A stretch of DNA of 5,109 nucleotides from Rhodospira sp. (GCA_028277295.1 JANQGN010000317.1:1-5109), one strand, 5' to 3'; counted from the first letter of the stretch, positions 1 to 4,509 are shown. The notes: generated by a model from the sequence alone, not told the origin. Numbers and translations are program-made.

Positions 1-792
1 GACCGGCGCGAGATCAACCAGGTGGTCTTCTTCGGCCTCGGCATGGAAACCAACAACACCATGCTGCCGGCCAGCCCTCTCCATCGCGATCGCAACGAAA
101 TCCTCTATGCGCGCCTGGACGTGGCCGCCGCCAACGCCCTGCTGGACGGCCTCGGCTACATCGAGCGGGACAGTCAGGGCATCCGCCTGCTGCCCGACGG
201 CCGGCCCATGGACCTGATCGTCGAGGAGGATGGCGAGAGCACGGAGCGCCTGGACGCGCTCCGCCTGATCCAGGACCACTGGCGGCGCATCGGCGTGCGG
301 CTGTTCATCCGCACCTTCTCCCGCGAGGTCCTGAAGAACCGCGTCTACACGGGAAGCCCGCTGATGGTGGCCGCCAGCGGTCTCAACAACGGCCTGGCCA
401 CGCCCATCATGCCGCCGAGCGAACTGGTCCCGATCAGTCAGGACATGTGGCAGTGGTCCAAGTGGGGTCAGCACCGCGAGACCCGGGGGGCGGCGGGCGA
501 GCCGGTGGACGTACCGGAGGCCCGGCGGCTGCTGGACCTCTATGACGCCTGGATGCTGTCGGACAGCACGGCCCACCAGGCCGAGATCTGGGACGAGATC
601 CTGTCCATCCACGCCGAGCAGCAGTTTTCCATTGGCGTGCTGGCCGGCGGCATGCAGCCTGTGGTGCGTGCCCTGGCCCTTCGCAACGTGCCCGAGGAAG
701 CGCTCTATAACTGGGACCCGGGCGCCCACTTCGGCATTCATGGGATGGATACGTTCTTCCTGGCACCGCCCGGCGGCGGGCGCGCCGAGTGA
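1..792 (+). CDS. ABC importer solute-binding protein, family 5 (C-terminal part, 5' truncated by window)
   Basis: This is the last 263 residues of a periplasmic solute-binding protein of the SBP_bac_5 (peptide/nickel/oligosaccharide) family. Such proteins capture a ligand in the periplasm and deliver it to the membrane permeases. The frame is open from base 1 and stops with TGA at 790-792, so the real start lies outside the window; in-frame GTG/ATG codons near the left edge are internal. Visible family features are a short helix with ANALLDGLGY (about residues 44-53), then a DGRP loop, then LDALRLIQDHWRRIGVRL (about 84-101), the usual 'multiple alignment of helix before a Gly-Val strand' of the C-terminal lobe. 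The Trp-rich stretch MWQWSKWG and the helix AEIWDEILSIHAEQ follow. Full-length members are usually 500-650 residues, so over half is missing. The two permease genes downstream support the call. The ligand cannot be told: peptide, oligosaccharide or another compound are all possible. Confidence 0.9.
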   Translation, partial: DRREINQVVFFGLGMETNNTMLPASPLHRDRNEILYARLDVAAANALLDGLGYIERDSQGIRLLPDGRPMDLIVEEDGESTERLDALRLIQDHWRRIGVRLFIRTFSREVLKNRVYTGSPLMVAASGLNNGLATPIMPPSELVPISQDMWQWSKWGQHRETRGAAGEPVDVPEARRLLDLYDAWMLSDSTAHQAEIWDEILSIHAEQQFSIGVLAGGMQPVVRALALRNVPEEALYNWDPGAHFGIHGMDTFFLAPPGGGRAE

Positions 793-806
793 CCTGTCAG
801 GTGCGC

Positions 807-838
807 CCACGCGTGGCGCGCCACGGTTGACGGTGGCG
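807..838. repeat. Overlapping palindromes between binding-protein and permease genes
   Basis: Three inverted repeats share bases here. CCACGCGTGG (807-816) is a perfect 10-bp palindrome. CGTGGCGCGCCACG (812-825) is a perfect 14-bp palindrome. CGCCAC (819-824) also matches GTGGCG (833-838). They begin 15 bp after the binding-protein stop. Stable stem-loops in this position are known in other ABC operons to protect the upstream mRNA and limit expression of the permeases; that role here is inference. No T-run follows, so a classical intrinsic terminator is unlikely. Confidence 0.5.
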
Positions 839-860
839 GGCTGATCTGCGGTTGAGCCCG
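837..860 (+). promoter_or_regulatory. Hairpin upstream of permease gene
   Basis: CGGGCT (837-842) pairs with AGCCCG (855-860) around a 12-nt loop, and a G-U plus a G-C pair can extend the stem outward. It ends 34 bp before the permease start and overlaps the last arm of the palindromes on its left, so these structures compete. It probably belongs to the same intercistronic RNA structure; it could also be chance in GC-rich DNA. Confidence 0.35.
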
Positions 861-885
861 TCTCGCGGCCAGCCAAGGCGAACAC

Positions 886-889
886 GGAG
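886..889 (+). promoter_or_regulatory. Ribosome binding site of first permease
   Basis: GGAG lies 5 nt before ATG 895 and 11 nt before ATG 901. The spacing to either is off the optimum of about 7, so the start of the permease (MPMGG... or MGG...) is ambiguous by two residues. I chose 895. Confidence 0.5.
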
Positions 890-894
890 ACCGG

Positions 895-1899
895 ATGCCC
901 ATGGGCGGCTACCTGTTGCGACGGATCGGATTGATGGGCCTGACACTGACGGTCACCAGTGTCCTGGTGTTCATCATCATCCAGTTGCCGCCCGGCGACT
1001 ATCTGACCACCTACATCGAGGAATTGCGCGCACAGGGCGAAATGGTGCCGCCGGAGCGCATCGCCTACATGCGCGCGCAATACGGCCTGGATCAGCCCCT
1101 GGTGCTGCAATACCTGACGTGGGCGGGCGGGCTGCTGACCGGCAACCTGGGCTATTCGTTCGAGCACAGCGTGCCCGTGGCGTCGCTGATCGGTGACGTG
1201 TTCGTGCTGACCATCCTGGTGAACGCCGCCACGGTGCTGTTCGTCTACATGGTGGCCTTCCCCATCGGTCTGTATTCGGCCACGCACCGCTATTCCTGGA
1301 GCGACTACGGCCTGACCTTCCTGGGGTTCCTGGGCCTGGCCACGCCCAACTTCCTGCTGGCGCTGATCCTGCTCTACCTGTCCAATCGCTGGTTCGGCAC
1401 CACCATCGGCGGACTGATGGATCCGGCCTACCTGAACCAGCCCTGGAGCGTGGCCAAGGCGCTGTCGGTGCTCGAACACCTTTGGGTGCCCGTGGTGGTG
1501 ATCGGCACCGCCGGCACGGCGGCCATGATTCGCCGCCTGCGCGCGAACCTGCTGGACGAGTTGAACCGGCCCTATGTGACCACGGCGCGGGCCAAGGGGG
1601 TCCCGCCGACCCGCCTGTTGCTGACGTATCCCCTGCGCATGGCGCTGAACCCCTTTGTCGCCGATATCGGCAACCTGCTGCCCCAACTGGTGTCGGGATC
1701 GGTGATCGTCTCGGCGGTCATGAGCCTGCCGACCACCGGCCCGCTGCTGCTGCGCGCCCTGGCGGCGCAGGACTATTACGTGGCCGGGGCCATGCTCATG
1801 TTCCTGGCGCTGCTGACGGTGGCCGGGCAACTGTTGTCCGACGTGCTGCTGGCGGTGCTGGATCCGCGCATCCGGCTCGGGGGAGGGGCCCGCCGATGA
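895..1899 (+). CDS. ABC transporter permease, DppB/OppB type
   Basis: This 334-residue inner-membrane protein is one half of the translocation pore of a binding-protein-dependent importer. The layout is that of the DppB/OppB family. A first membrane helix spans about 13-32. A periplasmic stretch follows, with the family signature in MRAQYGLDQPLVLQYLTW (59-76) and GNLGYSF (83-89). Five more helices lie near 102-125, 138-162, 196-215, 260-283 and 297-322. The cytoplasmic coupling loop that contacts the ATPase (EAA loop) is visible at about 227-255, with YVTTARAKGVPPTRLLLTY and a following LNP. The C-terminus DPRIRLG is also typical. Length is normal for the family. The next permease starts inside its stop codon, so the two are translationally coupled and presumably form a heterodimer. 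The start may instead be ATG 901. Substrate is unknown. Confidence 0.93.
   Translation: MPMGGYLLRRIGLMGLTLTVTSVLVFIIIQLPPGDYLTTYIEELRAQGEMVPPERIAYMRAQYGLDQPLVLQYLTWAGGLLTGNLGYSFEHSVPVASLIGDVFVLTILVNAATVLFVYMVAFPIGLYSATHRYSWSDYGLTFLGFLGLATPNFLLALILLYLSNRWFGTTIGGLMDPAYLNQPWSVAKALSVLEHLWVPVVVIGTAGTAAMIRRLRANLLDELNRPYVTTARAKGVPPTRLLLTYPLRMALNPFVADIGNLLPQLVSGSVIVSAVMSLPTTGPLLLRALAAQDYYVAGAMLMFLALLTVAGQLLSDVLLAVLDPRIRLGGGARR
1881..1888 (+). promoter_or_regulatory. Ribosome binding site of second permease, inside first permease gene
   Basis: The purine run GGGAGGGG ends 7 nt before the ATG at 1896. With the ATGA overlap (ATG 1896-1898, TGA 1897-1899) it fixes the start of the second permease and indicates termination-reinitiation coupling. 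Confidence 0.7.
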
Positions 1900-3101
1900 C
1901 CGCGCCGCCGACCGGACCGCCCACCACGCCCACGGCCATCCCCGATCCGGCCGACCCGGATCGGCACTTTGTCTGCGATCGCCCCTTCGACCCGGCCGCC
2001 GACGAGGTGTTACCCGAGGCCCGGCAGAAGGAGCTGGAGGCCGGTCACTGGCGGCTGATCTGGTGGCGCCTGCGCCGCCACCGGCTGGCGGTCGCCAGCG
2101 GGCTTGTGCTGATCGCCTTGTACCTCATCGTGGCGTTCGCCGAGATCCTGGCCCCCTATGCGCCGGGTGACCGCAACACCGACTTCATCTACGCCCCGCC
2201 CCAGGCGGTGCGGCTGTTTCACGACGGCCGCTTCGTGGGGCCGTTCGTCTACCCGTTCGACTATCACCTGGACCTGGACCGGCTGCGCCGGGTCTACACG
2301 CCCGACACCAGCCGTCCGCAAGCCCTGCGGTTTTTCTGCGCCGGGCCAGAGTACCATTTCTGGGGCCTGATCCCGGGCGATTTTCACCTGGTCTGCCCGC
2401 CCGAGGGCGGGACCCTGTTCCTGCTGGGCACCGACCGCCTGGGCCAGGACATGGCCTCGCGGCTGATCCAGGGCACGCGCATCTCCATGACCGTGGGCCT
2501 GCTGGGCATCGCCGTGAGCTTCGTGATCGGCCTGACCCTGGGCGGCCTGGCGGGCTACTTCGGCGGCTGGGTGGACACCGTGGTGCAACGGGCCATCGAG
2601 ATCTTGCGCTCCCTGCCCGAACTGCCGCTGTGGATGGCCCTGTCGGCCGCCGTGCCGGTGACCTGGAGCCCCATCGCCGTGTTCTTCTGCATCACCCTGA
2701 TCCTGGGGCTGATCGACTGGCCGGGACTGGCCCGCGCGGTGCGCTCCAAGCTGCTGGCCTTGCGGGAGGAGGACTACGTCACCGCCGCCGCCCTGATGGG
2801 CGCCCGGCCCAGGCGCATCATCGCCCGCCACCTGCTGCCCAACTTCTCCAGCCACCTGATCGCCTCGCTGACCCTGTCGGTGCCGGGGATGATTCTGGGC
2901 GAGACGGCGCTCTCCTTCCTGGGGCTCGGGCTGCGCCCGCCCATCACCTCGTGGGGGGTCATGCTCACAGAGGCCCAGAACATCGAGGCGGTGGTGCTGT
3001 ATCCCTGGCTGATGACGCCTATGCTGGCGGTCATGGTGGCGGTGCTGGCCTTCAACTTCCTGGGCGACGGCCTGCGCGACGCCGCCGACCCGTATGATTG
3101 A
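1896..3101 (+). CDS. ABC transporter permease, DppC/OppC type, with long N-terminal tail and periplasmic insert
   Basis: This 401-residue inner-membrane protein is the partner permease of the importer. A Pro/Thr-rich and acidic cytoplasmic tail (about 1-50) leads to a basic OppC_N-like segment, WRLIWWRLRRHRLA (52-65), then helix 1 (about 64-86). A periplasmic insert of about 90 residues follows (87-176). It ends in the family motif LLGTDRLGQDMASRLIQGTR (176-195). Helices lie near 197-221, 229-252, 257-282, 322-345 and 368-391. The EAA coupling loop is at 293-316 with the core ALMGARPRRIIARHLLPN. GETALSFLGLGLRPP (335-349) and the end GDGLRDAADP are also diagnostic. It is longer than the roughly 300 residues of E. 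coli DppC because of the tail and insert, a layout seen in a proteobacterial subgroup. C148 and C167 in the insert could form a disulfide. The frame is open far upstream of ATG 1896, but only that ATG has a ribosome site and the usual overlap. Confidence 0.93.
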   Translation: MTAPPTGPPTTPTAIPDPADPDRHFVCDRPFDPAADEVLPEARQKELEAGHWRLIWWRLRRHRLAVASGLVLIALYLIVAFAEILAPYAPGDRNTDFIYAPPQAVRLFHDGRFVGPFVYPFDYHLDLDRLRRVYTPDTSRPQALRFFCAGPEYHFWGLIPGDFHLVCPPEGGTLFLLGTDRLGQDMASRLIQGTRISMTVGLLGIAVSFVIGLTLGGLAGYFGGWVDTVVQRAIEILRSLPELPLWMALSAAVPVTWSPIAVFFCITLILGLIDWPGLARAVRSKLLALREEDYVTAAALMGARPRRIIARHLLPNFSSHLIASLTLSVPGMILGETALSFLGLGLRPPITSWGVMLTEAQNIEAVVLYPWLMTPMLAVMVAVLAFNFLGDGLRDAADPYD

Positions 3102-3144
3102 CGCCAATGGCCTGTGACCGTGACCGGCCGAACAAGAGGTGGAC

Positions 3145-3164
3145 GTAGGGTACGCTCGCGTCCC
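3145..3164 (+). repeat. Possible REP-like element (GTAG head plus imperfect palindrome)
   Basis: The tetranucleotide GTAG (3145-3148) heads a short imperfect stem. GGG pairs with CCC and ACG with CGT, with one bulged T and a CTCG loop (up to about 3163). A GTAG or GGAG head followed by an imperfect palindrome is the known form of REP elements mobilised by RAYT transposases. Only one copy is in this window and its stem is weak, so this is a pattern match only. Confidence 0.22.
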
Positions 3165-3193
3165 ACCCACGATAAAGGGAAAACGGACTCGGT

Positions 3194-3217
3194 TCACAGG
3201 TGTGACGTTTGCCGTCA
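3194..3217. promoter_or_regulatory. Small inverted repeats, possible operator
   Basis: TCACA-GG-TGTGA (3194-3205) is a 5-bp inverted repeat with a 2-bp centre. TGACG-TTTGC-CGTCA (3203-3217) overlaps its right end. The first has the symmetry of a dimeric regulator site but does not match CRP (TGTGA-N6-TCACA) or another site I can name. They might also be part of a folded RNA with the hairpins downstream. Confidence 0.2.
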
Positions 3218-3233
3218 GGGAAACGGTGGGACG

Positions 3234-3266
3234 CAGCGCACCATCCTGTCTTCGAATGGTGCGCTG
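3234..3266 (+). promoter_or_regulatory. Strong hairpin A (11-bp perfect stem)
   Basis: CAGCGCACCAT (3234-3244) and ATGGTGCGCTG (3256-3266) are perfect complements around an 11-nt loop; a G-U pair (3233/3267) extends it. No T-run follows. It lies about 130 bp past the permease stop and about 145 bp before the next start, so it could protect the 3' end of the permease mRNA or belong to the next gene's leader. Its right arm can pair alternatively with a later segment. Confidence 0.55.
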
Positions 3267-3296
3267 TCGGCTGCTCTTGCAGCCGCCGAGCGCACC
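3258..3296 (+). promoter_or_regulatory. Alternative hairpin B, mutually exclusive with hairpin A
   Basis: GGTGCGCT (3258-3265) is also complementary to AGCGCACC (3289-3296). Between these arms sits a perfect inner hairpin, CGGCTGC-TCTT-GCAGCCG (3268-3285), separated from the outer stem by a small GT/CCG internal loop. Hairpin A uses the same 3258-3265 arm, because AGCGCACC occurs twice (3235-3242 and 3289-3296). The arrangement of two mutually exclusive folds resembles an attenuator or riboswitch expression platform, but no ligand, leader peptide or terminator U-tract is evident. Confidence 0.45.
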
Positions 3297-3300
3297 CTGC

Positions 3301-3316
3301 GCGGCGACGCGGCGAC
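3301..3316. repeat. Tandem 8-bp repeat
   Basis: GCGGCGAC occurs twice in direct tandem (3301-3308, 3309-3316). It is short and could be chance in GC-rich DNA; no function is inferred. Confidence 0.4.
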
Positions 3317-3342
3317 GCAAGAACGTCATGGCCAAATGCCGC

Positions 3343-3351
3343 TGGTATGAG
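3343..3351 (+). promoter_or_regulatory. Weak candidate promoter (extended -10) for the small membrane protein gene
   Basis: TG-G-TATGAG (3343-3351) resembles an extended -10 box with four of six -10 bases matching. The -35 hexamer at 17-bp spacing (ACGTCA, 3323-3328) matches only three of six. If real, the transcript would start near 3358 and carry the hairpin at 3366-3381 in its leader, but not hairpins A/B. The gene could instead be read from the importer operon. Confidence 0.2.
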
Positions 3352-3365
3352 TCCAACAGGTACGA

Positions 3366-3381
3366 CGGCCCTTGAGGGCCG
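3366..3381 (+). promoter_or_regulatory. Short GC hairpin just upstream of ribosome binding site
   Basis: CGGCCC (3366-3371) and GGGCCG (3376-3381) form a perfect 6-bp stem with a TTGA loop. It ends 16 nt before the Shine-Dalgarno sequence, without a T-run. It could stabilise the 5' end of the mRNA; it does not hide the ribosome site. Confidence 0.4.
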
Positions 3382-3397
3382 GTGCCATCATCGGATG

Positions 3398-3405
3398 AAG
3401 GAGGG
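3398..3405 (+). promoter_or_regulatory. Near-perfect ribosome binding site
   Basis: AAGGAGGG is almost fully complementary to the 3' end of 16S rRNA and lies about 5 nt before ATG 3410. It settles the start against the longer open frame that runs back to 3209, and is the strongest ribosome site in the window. Confidence 0.85.
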
Positions 3406-3409
3406 AATC

Positions 3410-3835
3410 ATGGCCCGTTCCAATTTGACGTTGACCGGATTCGCCACGCGGTGGCTGGTGGCCTTCCTGCTGGTGGCGGCGACCTTCAATCCCACCAATC
3501 TCTCGCTGATCGGCTGGCTGCGCGTCACACCCGTCAGCAGCGACCTTCCCCTGAAAGCGCTGCTGGCGATCGTCTTGCTGATCGGCTTTCTGATCTATTT
3601 GCGCGCCACCATGCGCTCCATCGGCCCCATCGGCATCGGCCTGTTGGTGGCCCTGTTCGCTATTCTTGGCTGGGTGGTGATCGTCTATGCCGGCGCCGGC
3701 TGGATGACCGGAAACGTGCTGATCTGGCTGGGCCTCATTGCGGTGTCCCTGATCATGGCCGTGGGCATGGCCTGGTCACACATTCGCCGCCGCCTGAGCG
3801 GCCAGGTGGACGTGGACGAAGCGGACGTTGGATGA
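3410..3835 (+). CDS. DUF6524-type small four-helix membrane protein
   Basis: This 141-residue protein is almost wholly hydrophobic and most likely sits in the inner membrane. Four helices are visible at about 12-36, 47-65, 72-94 and 102-122. A basic turn, SHIRRRLSG (123-131), and an acidic tail, QVDVDEADV (132-140), follow. I recognise the pattern ATFNPT in helix 1 (24-29), LPLKALLAIVLLIGF, LRATMRSIGP and the SHIRRRLSGQVDVDE ending as those of the DUF6524 family, from memory rather than a search. No function is known to me. With the positive-inside rule, the RRR segment places the C-terminus in the cytoplasm, which with four helices puts the N-terminus there too. It lies 308 bp after the importer operon on the same strand and runs convergently into the next gene with an 18-bp gap. 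Nothing in the context ties it to transport. Confidence 0.85.
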   Translation: MARSNLTLTGFATRWLVAFLLVAATFNPTNLSLIGWLRVTPVSSDLPLKALLAIVLLIGFLIYLRATMRSIGPIGIGLLVALFAILGWVVIVYAGAGWMTGNVLIWLGLIAVSLIMAVGMAWSHIRRRLSGQVDVDEADVG

Positions 3836-3853
3836 TCTCAAACGCGGCCGCAC

Positions 3854-4174
3854 TCATGCGACTCGGCGCGCCGCGCCCTCTCCGCCGGAAGGGCGCACTT
3901 CGTGCTCGATATCGGCCCCCAGGACCTGCGCCGTGACGTGCAGGTCGAAGCGGCTTTGCAGGTTCATCCAGTACAGCGGCGAGGTCCCGAAGTACCGCGC
4001 CAGGCGCAAGGCCACCTCGGCGCCAATGGACCGCTGACCAGCCAGGACGTCATCGAGCCGATTCATGGGAACGCCCAGGTCGGCGGCCAGACCCTCGGCG
4101 TTCAGGCCGTGAGGCTCCATGAACCGCTTGCGCAACACGGTGCCGGGGTGCTGGGTGCTGTCAGGTTGAGCCAT
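3854..4174 (-). CDS. higA: HigA/VapI-family antitoxin-type regulator, apparently orphan
   Basis: This 106-residue helix-turn-helix protein of the HigA (VapI, TIGR02607-like) family is, in complete systems, the DNA-binding antitoxin that neutralises the mRNA-cleaving HigB toxin and represses its own promoter. The opening HPGTVLRKRFMEPHGL (9-24) is the family's N-terminal signature. The helix-turn-helix follows at about 25-46 (AEGLAADLGVPMNRLDDVL), then GQRSIGAEVALRLARYFGTS (46-65) and the hallmark YWMNLQSRFDL (68-78). The last roughly 15 residues are low-complexity and extend past the usual fold. The start is ATG at 4174; an in-frame TGA lies five codons upstream, and the ribosome site is weak (GGA about 8 nt away). 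HigB would be expected immediately upstream on the same strand (above 4175), but no RelE-like frame is there. It may act as a solitary regulator or be a leftover of a broken pair. Confidence 0.9.
   Translation of the reverse strand: MAQPDSTQHPGTVLRKRFMEPHGLNAEGLAADLGVPMNRLDDVLAGQRSIGAEVALRLARYFGTSPLYWMNLQSRFDLHVTAQVLGADIEHEVRPSGGEGAARRVA
3873..3896. terminator. Hairpin between convergent genes, possible bidirectional terminator
   Basis: GCGCCCT (3873-3879) pairs with AGGGCGC (3890-3896), continued inside by TCC/GGA after one bulged C, giving ten pairs with a 3-nt loop. It sits 38 bp past the stop of the membrane protein gene and inside the last codons of the opposing higA-like gene. There is no T-run on either strand, so it is at best an atypical terminator or a 3'-end barrier. 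Confidence 0.35.
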
Positions 4175-4195
4175 GCGAGGATTCCATCATCCCGA

Positions 4196-4203
4196 GAGGC
4201 CTC
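4196..4203. promoter_or_regulatory. Palindrome upstream of higA-like gene, possible operator
   Basis: GAGGCCTC is a perfect 8-bp palindrome ending 21 bp before the start codon of the higA-like gene. HigA-type proteins usually bind a palindrome over their own promoter, so this is a natural candidate site. It is short and GC-only enough to be chance. Confidence 0.2.
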
Positions 4204-4230
4204 GACCACCGCCACACGGCGGGGGACAGA

Positions 4231-4252
4231 CACGCGCGCCGGGGTGCGCGTG
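4231..4252. repeat. Inverted repeat, 7-bp arms
   Basis: CACGCGC (4231-4237) and GCGCGTG (4246-4252) are perfect complements around an 8-nt loop. It lies in the divergent promoter region. No T-run is adjacent. Confidence 0.4.
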
Positions 4253-4282
4253 CCGTCGGGCGGGATCACCGCTTCTGCGGGA

Positions 4283-4301
4283 GACGGGCGATCAGCCCGT
4301 C
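4283..4301. repeat. Inverted repeat, 7-bp arms with 5-nt loop
   Basis: GACGGGC (4283-4289) and GCCCGTC (4295-4301) flank GATCA. The 19-bp size and short centre fit either an operator for a dimeric regulator or an RNA hairpin. It is the most compact symmetric element in this region. Confidence 0.4.
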
Positions 4302-4312
4302 CCGACCACGCT

Positions 4313-4349
4313 AGGGGCGGCGGTCCCGGGAGTCAAACCGGTCGCCCCT
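4313..4349. repeat. Two-step inverted repeat
   Basis: AGGGGCG (4313-4319) pairs with CGCCCCT (4343-4349), and inside it CGGT (4321-4324) with ACCG (4337-4340) across a small G/GT internal loop. A second stem, CCGGA/TCCGG (4352-4368), follows at once. It lies upstream of the candidate helicase promoter, so it may be regulatory DNA and not part of the mRNA. Confidence 0.35.
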
Positions 4350-4359
4350 GTCCGGATGG

Positions 4360-4388
4360 TTGCTCCGGGCGACACTCCCCGATATGGT
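4360..4388 (+). promoter_or_regulatory. Weak candidate sigma-70-type promoter for the helicase gene
   Basis: TTGCTC (4360-4365) and TATGGT (4383-4388) are separated by exactly 17 bp and match three and four of six consensus bases. Transcription would begin near 4395, giving a leader of about 115 nt that includes the hairpins at 4427-4462. The spacing is good but the match is weak. Confidence 0.22.
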
Positions 4389-4426
4389 GATCAAGACTGA
4401 AACGGGCACCAGATATCGCCACACCC

Positions 4427-4462
4427 GTCCATGGTGGACCCGCGGACCGGCCCCGAGGCCGG
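4427..4462 (+). promoter_or_regulatory. Two adjacent hairpins in the presumed helicase leader
   Basis: GTCCA-TGG-TGGAC (4427-4439) and CCGGCC-CCGA-GGCCGG (4447-4462) are both perfect, with 5- and 6-bp stems, the second closed by a four-base loop. They end 47 bp before the helicase start. They could stabilise or modulate the leader; no T-run makes termination unlikely. Confidence 0.35.
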
Positions 4463-4509
4463 CGTCGAGTCTCGCGCGTGAGGACGGGCGCCCTGGCCAG
4501 GATCCGCCG

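Larger units (their letters stand above)
3102..3409. other. 308-bp gap without a convincing gene, rich in inverted repeats
   Basis: No intrinsic terminator with a T-run follows the permease operon. Open frames here lack ribosome sites and family resemblance. What the gap holds: a GTAG-headed imperfect palindrome (3145-3164), a 12-bp inverted repeat TCACAGGTGTGA (3194-3205), competing strong hairpins (3234-3296), a tandem 8-bp repeat (3301-3316), a weak extended -10 (3343-3351) and a short hairpin (3366-3381) before the next gene's ribosome site. A near-repeat of AGGGAAAACGG / AGGGAAACGG occurs around 3176-3186 and 3217-3226. It must contain the 3' end of the permease mRNA or a leader for the following gene, or both. 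Confidence 0.6.
4175..4509. other. Divergent 335-bp intergenic region, hairpin-rich, no gene seen
   Basis: This gap separates the 5' ends of the higA-like gene (minus) and the helicase gene (plus), so it must hold promoters for both. I read both strands looking for a HigB toxin frame and found none; frames that are open here are short GC-rich shadows or the antisense of the helicase gene. It contains a palindrome near the higA start (4196-4203) and hairpins at 4231-4252, 4283-4301, 4313-4349, 4352-4368, 4427-4439 and 4447-4462. An imperfect inverted repeat (GATAT-GGTG at 4381-4389 against CACC-AG-ATATC at 4408-4418) is also present. Confidence 0.6.

Noticed and set aside
1482..1895. Upstream extension of the second permease frame
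   Set aside because: It overlaps the first permease in another frame, and ATG 1896 has a good ribosome site and the standard 4-bp overlap.
3194..3205. CRP-type binding site
   Set aside because: The half-sites are in the opposite order and spacing (TCACA-N2-TGTGA against TGTGA-N6-TCACA).
3268..3285. Sigma-54 promoter suggested by TTGCA at 3277-3281
   Set aside because: The GG upstream is at the wrong distance from GC, and the bases are explained by a perfect hairpin.
3190..3290. tRNA gene suggested by GGTTC and TTCGAAT in a hairpin-rich stretch
   Set aside because: No acceptor stem or anticodon arm can be arranged around them; the TTCGAAT is partly loop and partly arm of hairpin A.
3114..3350. 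Open frame with a CxxC motif (HRCDVCRQ)
   Set aside because: GTG start without a ribosome site, no recognisable fold, and it covers the inverted repeats of the non-coding gap; one CxxC is weak evidence.
2010..3356. Long minus-strand frame of 448 codons opposite the second permease
   Set aside because: Gln/His/Gly-rich low-complexity product, typical of the antisense of a GC-rich gene; the plus strand has clear permease motifs.
3139..3375. Open frame beginning MDVGYARVPP, like the N-terminus of a serine resolvase
   Set aside because: The likeness ends after seven residues, no catalytic Ser context or dimer motifs follow, there is no ribosome site, and the frame runs through the hairpins.
3209..3409. 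N-terminal extension of the small membrane protein frame back to 3209
   Set aside because: The near-perfect ribosome site at 3398-3405 fits ATG 3410, and the extra residues are Arg/Cys/Ala-rich and unlike the membrane protein.
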